Positions 41,511 through 49,699 of a stretch of DNA of 64,000 bases are shown piece by piece. Made by a program: the position numbers and the translations under genes. The notes below the pieces were generated by a model, which had not been told where the DNA came from, did not search any database, and saw only the letters and a program-made list of their open reading frames with translations. Each line of letters starts with the position of its first letter. Position 1 is the first letter of the stretch. The stretch is from JBGPLJ01 sp035644395 (GTDB lineage Bacteria > Pseudomonadota > Gammaproteobacteria > Steroidobacterales > Steroidobacteraceae). The stretch spans positions 124,001 to 188,000 of the forward strand of contig DASQOR010000086.1 of assembly GCA_035644395.1 (NCBI GenBank), read 5' to 3'.

Positions 41511-44500
41511 TCAGGTCGATGCGGCCGCCGTCCCGGCGGCAGCGTCTGCTTGCGCCGGAACGACGTCTGCCTTGCGATCAAGCGATGCATAGACGACAGG
41601 AATCACGATCAGCGTCAGGAACGTCGCGATCGTAAGACCGCCAATGACCGTAATGGCCATCGGCGCCCGGATCTCGGCGCCTTCGCCGAGGCCAAGCGCC
41701 ATCGGCAGGAGTCCGAGGATGGTCGTGAGCTTGGTGATGAGGATCGGCCGCAGTCGCGTCCGGCCCGCCACCACCAGGGCCGTGATCTTGTCCATGCCGC
41801 GCGCACGCGCCTGGTTCACCGCATCGAGCAGCACGATGGCGTTGTTGGTCACGATGCCTGCCAGCATGATGATGCCGAGAGCCGCGATGACGTTGACTGT
41901 CGTGCCGGTGATGAAAAGCGCCCAGATGGCCCCGATCACCGCGAGCGGGATCGTGAACATGATGACGAACGGGTGCAGGAGCGATTCGAATTGCGACGCC
42001 ATCACGAGATAGACGAGAAAGATGGCGAGCGAGAAGGCGAATATGAGCGAAGTCTTCGCTTCCTCGAATTCCTCCGCCTGGCCGGCCACGCGCGTCGCAA
42101 GACCCCCGGGAATTTCGATCGAATCGACGATCTTCCGTAGATCCGCCTTGGCGCCGCCGAGGTCCCCGTACGCGAGATCGGCCGAGATGATCGCGACACG
42201 CTCCTGCGATGAACGGCGGATTTCCGCGGGGCCGGTCGCGAGCTTCACGTCGGCGACCGCGACGAGCGGGACGGGGCGATCGGAACCCGGATTCACGATG
42301 AGATTGCGCACTTCCTCGAGCGAGGCACTGCGCGTGTCGACACTGCGCACCAGCACGTCGATCTTCTTGTCGCGCCATTTGTAGCGCGTGGCGAGTTCGC
42401 CGCGCACGCTCGCGACCACCCGGTCGGCGACGTCGCGCACCTGCAGTCCGAGCTGGGCCGCGCGTTCCTGGTCGAACACGATCTGGATCTCGGGATTGCC
42501 GGCCTCGATCGTCGACTTGATGTCCGCGAAGCGGCCGTTCGCGATCATCCGCGCCTTGATCGCGTCGGCAACCTTGCGCAGCCGCTCGAGGTCGTAGCCC
42601 GCGATTTCGACTTCGAGCGGGTTCGAAAAGGTGAAGAGCGACGGGCGGCTGAACTGGTACTGGGCGCCGGCAATCGACGCCATGGACTCGCGCAGCTGCG
42701 CCATCACGGCGTCTTCCTTGCTGCGCTTGGAGCCAGGCTGCAGCGTGATGCTCAATTTTCCGGTGTTTTCACCGGCATCCACCGGGTTCGCGTCGAGCCG
42801 ATTGCCGCTGCCGGCAACCGAATAGGTGAGGGCGACATCCTTGATCCTGGCGGCCGCTCGCTGGGCCTGCGTCACGGTGCGATCGGTCTCATCGAGAGGC
42901 GTCCCCGCCGGCATGCGGATGTCGATGTCGAATCCGCCCTGCGAGAGCTGGGGAATGAGTTCGGTGCCGAGGAAAGGCACGATGGCAAGGGAGCCCACGA
43001 AAAGGGCGAGCGCGGTGCCGATGACCTTCAGGCGGTGATTGAGCGCCCAGGTCACGACTGGCGGATAGATGTCGTACAGATACTGATAGCCGGCCTGCGT
43101 TGCGCGCACGAGCGGGTATAGGCCCCAGCCGATGCAATTGCCGAGGAAACCCGCGACCCGTCGTAGGAGTGTACTTGTCCACGCGATGGCGCGGCCGAGC
43201 CACCCCAGCGGCTTTTCCTCAAATCCGGGCGGCAACACCGTCGCGGGGCGTCCGGCAACGATCATCGGTACCAGCGCGATCGCGACGATGAGCGACAGCA
43301 GCAGGGAGAACGTGACGGTGAGTGCCTGATCGCGAAACAGCTGGCCTGCGATGCCGGTCACGAACACCATCGGAAAGAACACGCAGATGGTCGTGAAGGT
43401 CGAGGCGACGACGGCCATCGAAATCTCGCGGGTACCTTCGCGGGCCGCTTCGAGCGGCGAAGCGCCGTGCTCGCGCCTGCGCACGATGCTTTCAAGGACG
43501 ACCACGGCGTTATCGACCAGCATGCCGGCCGCGAGTGCAATGCCGCCGAGCGACATGATGTTGAGCGTGAGCTTGCTCGTGTACATCAGCCAGAAGGTGC
43601 CGACGACGGAAACCGGGATGGCGATCGCCGTGATCCAGGTCGCGCGTGCATCGCGCAGAAAGCAGTAGACGACGAGGAGCGAGATCAATCCGCCCTCCAG
43701 GGCGGCTTTGACGACCTCATGGATCGCCGAGGCGATGAAGTGCGCCTGGTCGTATACGGTCTTGATGTCGGTCGCCGCCGGCAGGTTCTTCCTGATTTCC
43801 TCGAAGCGCTCCTGCACGGCTTTCGACAGCTGCACCGTGTTCGCGTCACCTTCCTTGTAGACCGCCAGTTCGATCGACTCCTTGCCGTCGACGCGCGTGA
43901 TGGCCTCGCGATCCTTGTAGCCGCGACGCACATCCGCGATGTCGCGCAGGTACACGGGTTTCCCGTCGACTGTCGTGATGATGGCGTTCGCCATCTCCTC
44001 CACCGACTGAAACTCATTCAGCGTACGGACGAGGTAGCGCTGGCTGCCCTGCTCGAGCCGACCACCCGAAAGATTGACGTTTTCCGCGCGAATGCGCTTC
44101 GCGACCGTTTCGATCGAGAGGTTCAGCTGTGCAAGCTTTTCCTGGTCGGTGAAGATCTGGATCTCATCTTCCAGTCCGCCGCTGACTTTGACCGCGGCGG
44201 TACCCTCGACCGACTCGATGTCCGGTTTGAGGCGATCCTCGGCGAACCGGCGCAGCGATTTCTGGCGCTCTTCCGTCTGGATGGCGTTCTCGTTGGGAGC
44301 CGTGTCGAGGAGGGCGAAGCGCAGCACCGGCTCGCTCGACGGATCGAAGCGCAGGATGAGCGGGCGCGTTGCTTCCAGCGGCAATTGCAGGAGGTCCAGC
44401 TTTTCACGGACTTCGATGCCCGCGAAATCCATGTCGGTGCCCCAGGTGAACTCCAGCGTCACGTCGGATTGCCCGGCCCGTGACACCGACCGGACCTGGC

Positions 44501-44732
44501 GGACGTTGCGGATGATGCCGGCCGCTTCCTCAACGGGCCGCGTGATGAGGTTCTCGACCTCGAGCGGAGCCGCGCCGTTCAGTTCCGTACGAATGGTGAT
44601 GGTCGGATAGGACAGGTCCGGGAGCAGGTTCACCTTCAACCGCGACAGCGACACCATGCCGAAGAGGAGGAGCGCCACGGTGCACATGATCACCGTCACA
44701 CGGCGGCGCGTTGCGAAGTCGACGAGTTGCAT
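41511..44732 (-). CDS. RND efflux permease (first of two)
   Basis: A 1073-residue RND transporter. Helix 1 is TVIMCTVALLLFGMVSLSRL, helix 4 GMLVDNAVVVLESIVRRREH and helix 10 GIVTNNAIVLLDAVNQARAR. As in the partner permease, the helix 4 acidic pair of AcrB is Asp-Asn. About 60 residues between helices 6 and 7 (PATVLPPGFEEKPLGWLGRA onward) are longer than in AcrB. It lies between the adaptor gene (75-base gap) and the second permease. No outer-membrane channel gene is present, so the complex must borrow a TolC-like protein from elsewhere. Confidence 0.93.
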   Translation of the reverse strand: MQLVDFATRRRVTVIMCTVALLLFGMVSLSRLKVNLLPDLSYPTITIRTELNGAAPLEVENLITRPVEEAAGIIRNVRQVRSVSRAGQSDVTLEFTWGTDMDFAGIEVREKLDLLQLPLEATRPLILRFDPSSEPVLRFALLDTAPNENAIQTEERQKSLRRFAEDRLKPDIESVEGTAAVKVSGGLEDEIQIFTDQEKLAQLNLSIETVAKRIRAENVNLSGGRLEQGSQRYLVRTLNEFQSVEEMANAIITTVDGKPVYLRDIADVRRGYKDREAITRVDGKESIELAVYKEGDANTVQLSKAVQERFEEIRKNLPAATDIKTVYDQAHFIASAIHEVVKAALEGGLISLLVVYCFLRDARATWITAIAIPVSVVGTFWLMYTSKLTLNIMSLGGIALAAGMLVDNAVVVLESIVRRREHGASPLEAAREGTREISMAVVASTFTTICVFFPMVFVTGIAGQLFRDQALTVTFSLLLSLIVAIALVPMIVAGRPATVLPPGFEEKPLGWLGRAIAWTSTLLRRVAGFLGNCIGWGLYPLVRATQAGYQYLYDIYPPVVTWALNHRLKVIGTALALFVGSLAIVPFLGTELIPQLSQGGFDIDIRMPAGTPLDETDRTVTQAQRAAARIKDVALTYSVAGSGNRLDANPVDAGENTGKLSITLQPGSKRSKEDAVMAQLRESMASIAGAQYQFSRPSLFTFSNPLEVEIAGYDLERLRKVADAIKARMIANGRFADIKSTIEAGNPEIQIVFDQERAAQLGLQVRDVADRVVASVRGELATRYKWRDKKIDVLVRSVDTRSASLEEVRNLIVNPGSDRPVPLVAVADVKLATGPAEIRRSSQERVAIISADLAYGDLGGAKADLRKIVDSIEIPGGLATRVAGQAEEFEEAKTSLIFAFSLAIFLVYLVMASQFESLLHPFVIMFTIPLAVIGAIWALFITGTTVNVIAALGIIMLAGIVTNNAIVLLDAVNQARARGMDKITALVVAGRTRLRPILITKLTTILGLLPMALGLGEGAEIRAPMAITVIGGLTIATFLTLIVIPVVYASLDRKADVVPAQADAAAGTAAAST

Positions 44733-44807
44733 GGCTGATTGGCCTTCGGATGCGGAGCCGTTACGGGACGAGCGCTGAAACCGGAGTGCGACGCGCGCGC
44801 GAGGACA

Positions 44808-45881
44808 TCAGCGTTTCGCCGATTCCGTTTCCTTCTCGAGCGTCACCACGCGCACGAGGTTGCCTGTCTTGAGGCCGTTCTGGCCGACGACCACCACCTG
44901 TTCGCCCTGCTTCAAGCCTTCGGTGACCTCGATGAACCCGGCATTGGCGAGCCCGGTCTTGATGTCGCGCTGCTCGGCCTTGGCCTGGTTCACGACGAAA
45001 ACCGTGGCCTGGCCGTCGTTGTCGACGATGGCCGTGCGCGGAATCTGCAGCGCGTTCGCGCGACGCTCATAAACCACGCCGACACGCGCGAACATGCCGG
45101 GCTTCAGTTTCGCCGTCGGATCGTCCACCTCGACCGTGATCTTGAAGGTGCCGGTCGCCGGATCGACGACGGGGCTCACGCGCGCGATCTTGCCGATGAA
45201 CACCTGGCCCGGCATCGCATCCACGGCGATCTGGGCCGACTGGCCCGGCGACAGCAGGCGCAGCTCGCGCTCCGGCGCGTGCACATAGGCGAGCAGAGGT
45301 TCCATGTCCGTGACCTTGAAGACCACGGTGTTCGGTTGAATGGTGTTGCCGACCTTGATGTTGCGTTCGGCGACGACGCCCGCGATGGGCGCCCGGATCT
45401 CGGTGTAGCTCAGCTGCAGCTTCGCGATGTCGTGCGAGGCGCGCAGCGCGTCGAGATCGGACTTCACGTTGTCGACAGCGCTTTCGGCTACGAGCCCCTT
45501 CGCGTGCAGATCCGAATTGCGCTGATAGTCGCGTTCAAGCTTCTGCAGGTTGGCCGCGGACTGCTCGAGTTGCAGTCGCAGTTGGTCACCGTCGAGCACC
45601 GCGAGCACCTGGCCTTCGCGCACGCTCTGGCCTTCCTCGACCAGGATCCGCTTGACCTCGCCGCCGACTTTCGCGACGACAACCGCTTCGCCATCCGCCT
45701 CGAGCGTTGCCGTTCCCGCATAGACAGCCAGCATTTCTCCGAGCTTTGGGTCGCGCACTTCGACTGGGATGGCCGCCGTTTCCGCCTTGTCATCCTTGGC
45801 CTTGCCGTTCGCCTGATCGCCGCATCCAGCAACACTCAACGTCGCCAGCACTGCCGCGGCGGCCACGATGGATCTGTTCAT
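44808..45881 (-). CDS. RND efflux periplasmic adaptor lipoprotein
   Basis: A 357-residue membrane-fusion protein. The signal ends in a lipobox SVAGC (Cys near residue 20), so it is a lipoprotein anchored in the inner membrane. A biotinyl-lipoyl half-motif (VVVAKVGGEVKRILVEEGQS, near 67) is followed by an alpha-hairpin (about 95-150). The second half-motif is LSYTEIRAPIAGVVAERNIK, then come beta-barrel and membrane-proximal domains. ATG at 45881 is chosen over an upstream TTG because GGGAG lies about nine bases before it. It is the first gene of the adaptor-permease-permease operon. Confidence 0.93.
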   Translation of the reverse strand: MNRSIVAAAAVLATLSVAGCGDQANGKAKDDKAETAAIPVEVRDPKLGEMLAVYAGTATLEADGEAVVVAKVGGEVKRILVEEGQSVREGQVLAVLDGDQLRLQLEQSAANLQKLERDYQRNSDLHAKGLVAESAVDNVKSDLDALRASHDIAKLQLSYTEIRAPIAGVVAERNIKVGNTIQPNTVVFKVTDMEPLLAYVHAPERELRLLSPGQSAQIAVDAMPGQVFIGKIARVSPVVDPATGTFKITVEVDDPTAKLKPGMFARVGVVYERRANALQIPRTAIVDNDGQATVFVVNQAKAEQRDIKTGLANAGFIEVTEGLKQGEQVVVVGQNGLKTGNLVRVVTLEKETESAKR

Positions 45882-45978
45882 TAGCTTGCTCCCTGTTTGC
45901 GGCGGCAACGATACTTAGTCGTTGCTAATCAATTTCTTACGATAAAACTGTAGAACTTGCGAATGTCGAGTGCGCGCA

Positions 45979-46007
45979 ATACTAAGGTCGACTGGTGTTG
46001 TAGTCAA
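45979..46007 (-). promoter_or_regulatory. candidate sigma70 promoter for the RND operon
   Basis: On the minus strand TTGACT (46007-46002) and TAGTAT (45984-45979) are 17 bases apart, matching consensus at five and four positions. The 162-base gap between the protease and adaptor genes is markedly AT-rich compared with its surroundings. It also holds TTAG-N6-CTAA at about 45914-45927, which could be a regulator site. No regulator gene is adjacent. Confidence 0.5.
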
Positions 46008-46070
46008 GTATAACAGTGCTTCAAATGATCAGGACGCGCGCCAAGCACGCCTTAGAGCACCGAAAGGCGG

Positions 46071-48179
46071 TCAGGGTTTGGCTGCGGCCGAATTCTGCGC
46101 TGTGGTCGATGACGGGTTGTTGTCAATCGTCCAATCGGCGGCGATCTGCGCTGCTTCGTCGAGCACCGCATCCGGCAGGTCGTTGTCGTGCAGCTGATCG
46201 AGCGTGGCAACCGCTTTCAGTCCGTGCGCTTCCCGGCGCTTGTTTTCCCGGTCGAGATGGGCCTTGTCCTGGGTTTCGCGCTCCAGCTGGCGCGTCTTCA
46301 GATTGAGAGACACCGCTTTCTGCGAGCGCAGGACCTGCACCGCTGCGATGTCGCCGAGCAATGTACGGTAGTCGACGTCAGAGGCGATTCGCTGATCGTG
46401 TTCGCGGGTCAACTCCGGCACAGCTGGGACGATCCGCCCTTGCACGTGAAAGGGCACCGACCCGATTCGGTCCCAGGGCAGGGCGGTGTCACGCGTGCTT
46501 TCGCCGACCTCGTTGGGATCGATCAGGGACGCGAGTTCGATGTCAGGCTCGACGCCGCGGTGCTGCGTGCTCTCGCCGGTGATACGGTAGAACTTGCCGC
46601 TGGTCACTGTCACCTGGCCGCGCGACGGGCGACGCGAAAACGGGGTGTCATCGAGCGGGTAGAGCGTCTGTACCGTCCCCTTGCCATAGGTACGCTGCCC
46701 GACGATCAAGCCGCGGCCGTAATCCTGGATGGCGGCCGCGAAGATTTCCGAGGCCGATGCGCTGAAGCGATCGACCAGCACGGTCAGCGGTCCCGAATAG
46801 ACCATGCCGGGCTCCGGATCATCGAGCACATGGCGGGTGCCGTCGGTCTCCCGGATCTGCACGATCGGTCCGCCGTTGACGAACAGGCCTGTCAGTGAAC
46901 GCGCCTCCGGCAAATAACCGCCGCCGTTGCCCCGCAGATCGAGAACCAAGCCGTCGATGCCACTCTGGGCGAGCTCGCCGACGAGCCGCCGCACGTCGCG
47001 GGTGGTGCTCTTGTAGTCCGCATCGCCGCGGTCCTGTGCGGCCGCATCGAGATAGAAACTCGGCACCGTGATGACGCCGATGCGCATTTCGTGTCCGCCG
47101 CGCTTGAGCGTCTGCACGGACTTCTGCGCAGCCTGCGCTTCGAGCGTTATGCGATTGCGCGTGAAGTCGATGATCTTTTGCGGCGAGCCGGGCGCGGCGC
47201 CCGCGGGCAGGATCTGCAGGCGCACGGCCGTGTTCGCCGGGCCGCGGATCAGCTGAACCACATCGTCGAGACGCGAGCCTATGACGTCTTCGAGGGCCCC
47301 TGACTTGCCCTGACCGACCGCCGTGATCCGGTCGTTCGGGGAAAGCGTTCCGTTGGTCGCCGCCGGGCCACCGGGCAGGACGCTGATGACCGTGACGTAA
47401 TCATCGATAAGCTGGAGCGAAGCGCCGATGCCTTCGTAGCTCAGGCTCATCTGGATGTTGTATTCCTCGGAGGTGCGTGGCGAGAAATAGTTCGAGTGCG
47501 GATCGTAGGCACGCGCGTAGGCATTCACGTACGACTCGAAGACGTCGTCGGAGCTGACCTGATCGAGACGCTTGAGCACGCGGTCATAGCGCTTGAGCAG
47601 GGTGTCGTGTATCTCCGGCCACTTCTTGCCGGTCAGGGCGAGCGACAGCGCATCGTTCTTGACGCGCTTGCGCCATAGTTCGTCGAGTTCCTGCGCCGTG
47701 CGCGCCCAAGGCGCCTTGTCACGATCGAATTCGAAGGATTCGTCGACGGTGAAATCCGGTTCGTGCTCGAGCTGCGCCAGGGCGAACTGCAGGCGCTCGC
47801 GGCTGCGCGCCTGCACCCGTGCAAACATTTCAAAGGCGGGGTCAACCGCGCCTGTTTCGAGCATGTCGTCGAACTGCTTGCGGTACCGCTCGAAGTCCGC
47901 GACATCCTTGGCGCCGAGATAGCTCTTTCCCGGGTCGAGCGCCTCCAGGTAGAAGTCGAAGACCTGTGAGGAGACGCGATCGTCGAGGACGGTCTGCCGG
48001 TAGTGGCGAGACTGCAGCAAGTCGGCAAACTGACGGGCGACCTGTCGCTGACGCTCCGTCGGCGCGAGACCGCTGACAGGAACCGTGCCGGCCGGGCCAA
48101 TCGTCGAGCCGCCCAGCCAGACCGACAATGCGATGACCGCAAGGGCGGCGAGGACGGGCAGTCGGGATCGGCGTGTCAT
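46071..48179 (-). CDS. prc: carboxy-terminal processing protease Prc (Tsp)
   Basis: A 702-residue periplasmic serine protease that trims or degrades proteins from the C-terminus. It acts on lipid-associated or cell-wall enzymes and on tmRNA-tagged exports. An N-terminal signal/anchor (LPVLAALAVIALSVWLG) is followed by the helical N-domain. A PDZ domain follows near 220-300 (MSLSYEGIGASLQLIDDYVT, GPAATNGTLSPNDRITAVGQ). The Ser-Lys dyad is in VDRFSASASEIFAAAIQDYG and GQRTYGKGTVQTLYPL near 445-475. The DUF3340-type C-domain ends the protein. ATG at 48179 is chosen because the frame upstream adds 41 residues without features. The gene is divergent from a small membrane protein gene. Confidence 0.95.
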   Translation of the reverse strand: MTRRSRLPVLAALAVIALSVWLGGSTIGPAGTVPVSGLAPTERQRQVARQFADLLQSRHYRQTVLDDRVSSQVFDFYLEALDPGKSYLGAKDVADFERYRKQFDDMLETGAVDPAFEMFARVQARSRERLQFALAQLEHEPDFTVDESFEFDRDKAPWARTAQELDELWRKRVKNDALSLALTGKKWPEIHDTLLKRYDRVLKRLDQVSSDDVFESYVNAYARAYDPHSNYFSPRTSEEYNIQMSLSYEGIGASLQLIDDYVTVISVLPGGPAATNGTLSPNDRITAVGQGKSGALEDVIGSRLDDVVQLIRGPANTAVRLQILPAGAAPGSPQKIIDFTRNRITLEAQAAQKSVQTLKRGGHEMRIGVITVPSFYLDAAAQDRGDADYKSTTRDVRRLVGELAQSGIDGLVLDLRGNGGGYLPEARSLTGLFVNGGPIVQIRETDGTRHVLDDPEPGMVYSGPLTVLVDRFSASASEIFAAAIQDYGRGLIVGQRTYGKGTVQTLYPLDDTPFSRRPSRGQVTVTSGKFYRITGESTQHRGVEPDIELASLIDPNEVGESTRDTALPWDRIGSVPFHVQGRIVPAVPELTREHDQRIASDVDYRTLLGDIAAVQVLRSQKAVSLNLKTRQLERETQDKAHLDRENKRREAHGLKAVATLDQLHDNDLPDAVLDEAAQIAADWTIDNNPSSTTAQNSAAAKP

Positions 48180-48366
48180 GGGCGATGTCTCGGGTTGCGG
48201 TTCGCGGGCGCTTCGGATGCCGGCGTTGGACAGGACCGGCCCCTCGAAGATTCCTGCCGTACGGTAGGATTCAAGGCTAGAGAGGGGCGGGGCGCGGTGC
48301 AAGCCCGATTCGCCGTTGCTTGACTCATATCACTGCGGCGTACCGCAATCCGGGTTCCTCGAGTAC

Positions 48367-48669
48367 ATGCGTCCGCTGGCCTTCATTCTGGGTGTGGTAG
48401 CAGGCTCCGCCGTCGCGATTGCCGTCTGTCTCGGCATGGTCCTCGTCGTTTTCCTGCTGCTGCGCGCCGATCATCCCGAGTTCGCCGAGGAATTGCCGAC
48501 GCTTGCCCGGTTTACGGTGCTGTTCGCCATCTTCGCAGGCATCGGCCTCGCCAGCCTGTTCGCGCAGCTGCGCACGAAGTCCTGGAAATGGTGGGCAGTC
48601 GCGGCGCTCGTCGCTTGGTCGATCGTCGTCATTGTCGCCACCCGCTGGTGGATCGGCGGCGGGCAGTGA
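48367..48669 (+). CDS. small three-helix membrane protein, unknown function
   Basis: A 100-residue protein with three predicted helices: RPLAFILGVVAGSAVAIAVC into LGMVLVVFLLL (about 2-32), FTVLFAIFAGIGLASLF (about 50-66) and WWAVAALVAWSIVVIVATRW (about 76-95). No family recognised. The ATG at 48367 is taken because upstream residues of the open frame do not look like protein. It diverges from prc across a 187-base gap that contains the near-palindrome CCTGCCGTACGGTAGG at 48253-48268. It converges on the secreted orphan at 48677. Confidence 0.65.
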   Translation: MRPLAFILGVVAGSAVAIAVCLGMVLVVFLLLRADHPEFAEELPTLARFTVLFAIFAGIGLASLFAQLRTKSWKWWAVAALVAWSIVVIVATRWWIGGGQ

Positions 48670-48676
48670 GGCAGGG

Positions 48677-49219
48677 TCAAGGCGAGACCGATCGCGGGGC
48701 AGGAACCGGCTCGGGATCGGTTATGTTCCTGACGTGATTGTCGCTTTGCGATCGCCACAGTGTGCTGAGTTCGGCCGGTTCCCGCCGCTGCCGGAGGTGC
48801 AGGCCAGCGAGCCCCTTGCGGTCAACTCCGAAGTAGAGCTGCGCGCGGCGGCTTTGCCACAGCGTCATGACGGGCAGGGTGCGCATGTCCGCCAGTCGCC
48901 GCAGCAGCACGTCGTTGTCCTGGAACTCGACGTCCGGCAAGTTACGCGTGCCCGTCATGGGCGCATCAGCGCGAAACTTGGGGACGGCGGCAGGTGCCTT
49001 GACGACGGGATCCACCAGACGGGTGCCCTGCCGCGCCCGCGGACAGAGAGCGTCGGCACTCCCGCAGGTAGTCGCAATCTTCTCGGGTACCTTGCGAGGC
49101 GCAGGCGGGACGATTTCGTCCGCTGTTGCGTCGAATGCAGTCGAGCACAGGGCGGCCGCGCAGAGGAGCTGCACGCAGAGCAGCGCTTTTGCCGATGGGA
49201 TCCTTGGCCGGAGTTTCAT
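48677..49219 (-). CDS. secreted orphan protein
   Basis: A 180-residue protein with a signal peptide (about 1-34, ALLCVQLLCAAALCSTAFDATA then DE). The mature part has a Pro-rich start, a likely disulfide pair in TCGSADALC, and one conserved-looking block LRRLADMRTLPVMTLWQSRR continuing AQLYFGVDRKGLAGLHLRQR. The tail is Pro-rich. I do not recognise the family. It should be periplasmic. It sits 141 bases downstream of the small acidic gene at 49361 on the same strand, and seven bases from the convergent membrane protein gene. Confidence 0.6.
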   Translation of the reverse strand: MKLRPRIPSAKALLCVQLLCAAALCSTAFDATADEIVPPAPRKVPEKIATTCGSADALCPRARQGTRLVDPVVKAPAAVPKFRADAPMTGTRNLPDVEFQDNDVLLRRLADMRTLPVMTLWQSRRAQLYFGVDRKGLAGLHLRQRREPAELSTLWRSQSDNHVRNITDPEPVPAPRSVSP

Positions 49220-49360
49220 GTGTGCTTTCCCACCATGAGCCCGATGGCTCCAGAGAGCCGTGACGCCGGTCGCATCGATCCGTCAGCCAGCCGCGGGCAA
49301 CCCGTTATGTCGCGTTCCGGCCAATTATGTCTGCGCGACAGCGGGCCTTGCTGGCTGGAG

Positions 49361-49579
49361 TCAGCGGCGCTCGCGGCGCAGCCACGGCTGCTTTCGCTGT
49401 GGCCGTTCGACGCTGTTGTACGGATCCATGCCGCGCACGCGTCGCTTCGTTGCCGGCTGATGATCGACAAGCTCCCAGCGCGGTCCCGTGAAGTCGAAGA
49501 CCACGAGGTCGTCCTCGTCCGCGAAACCGGCGTCGAAATAGAACGAATCGGCTACCGCCGTGCCCCTGTCATCTCGCAT
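49361..49579 (-). CDS. small acidic/aromatic then basic protein, unknown
   Basis: A 72-residue frame with a reasonable ribosome site (GGGGA nine bases before the ATG). The composition is not random for this GC-rich DNA: an acidic aromatic half (DSFYFDAGFADEDDLVVFDF) then a basic half (KRRVRGMDPYNSVERPQRKQ). It lies on the same strand as, and downstream of, the HDOD-GGDEF gene (121-base gap). I do not recognise a family, and its being a gene is likely but not certain. Confidence 0.5.
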   Translation of the reverse strand: MRDDRGTAVADSFYFDAGFADEDDLVVFDFTGPRWELVDHQPATKRRVRGMDPYNSVERPQRKQPWLRRERR

Positions 49580-49699
49580 CTGGTTATTTCCCCGGATCGA
49601 ACCGGTTGTCCCGGCTCTTCTAATATTTCTGCTGCGGCATTGTCGCAGGGGACTCGACGGCCAATGCGGAACTGTGTCACGAAAAACACTGCGGCGAAT

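Noticed and set aside
38670..42140. Long open frame (about 1156 codons) antisense to the RND permeases
   Set aside because: Low-complexity Arg/Asp/His translation with no domain, lying opposite two full-length permeases; a composition artefact.
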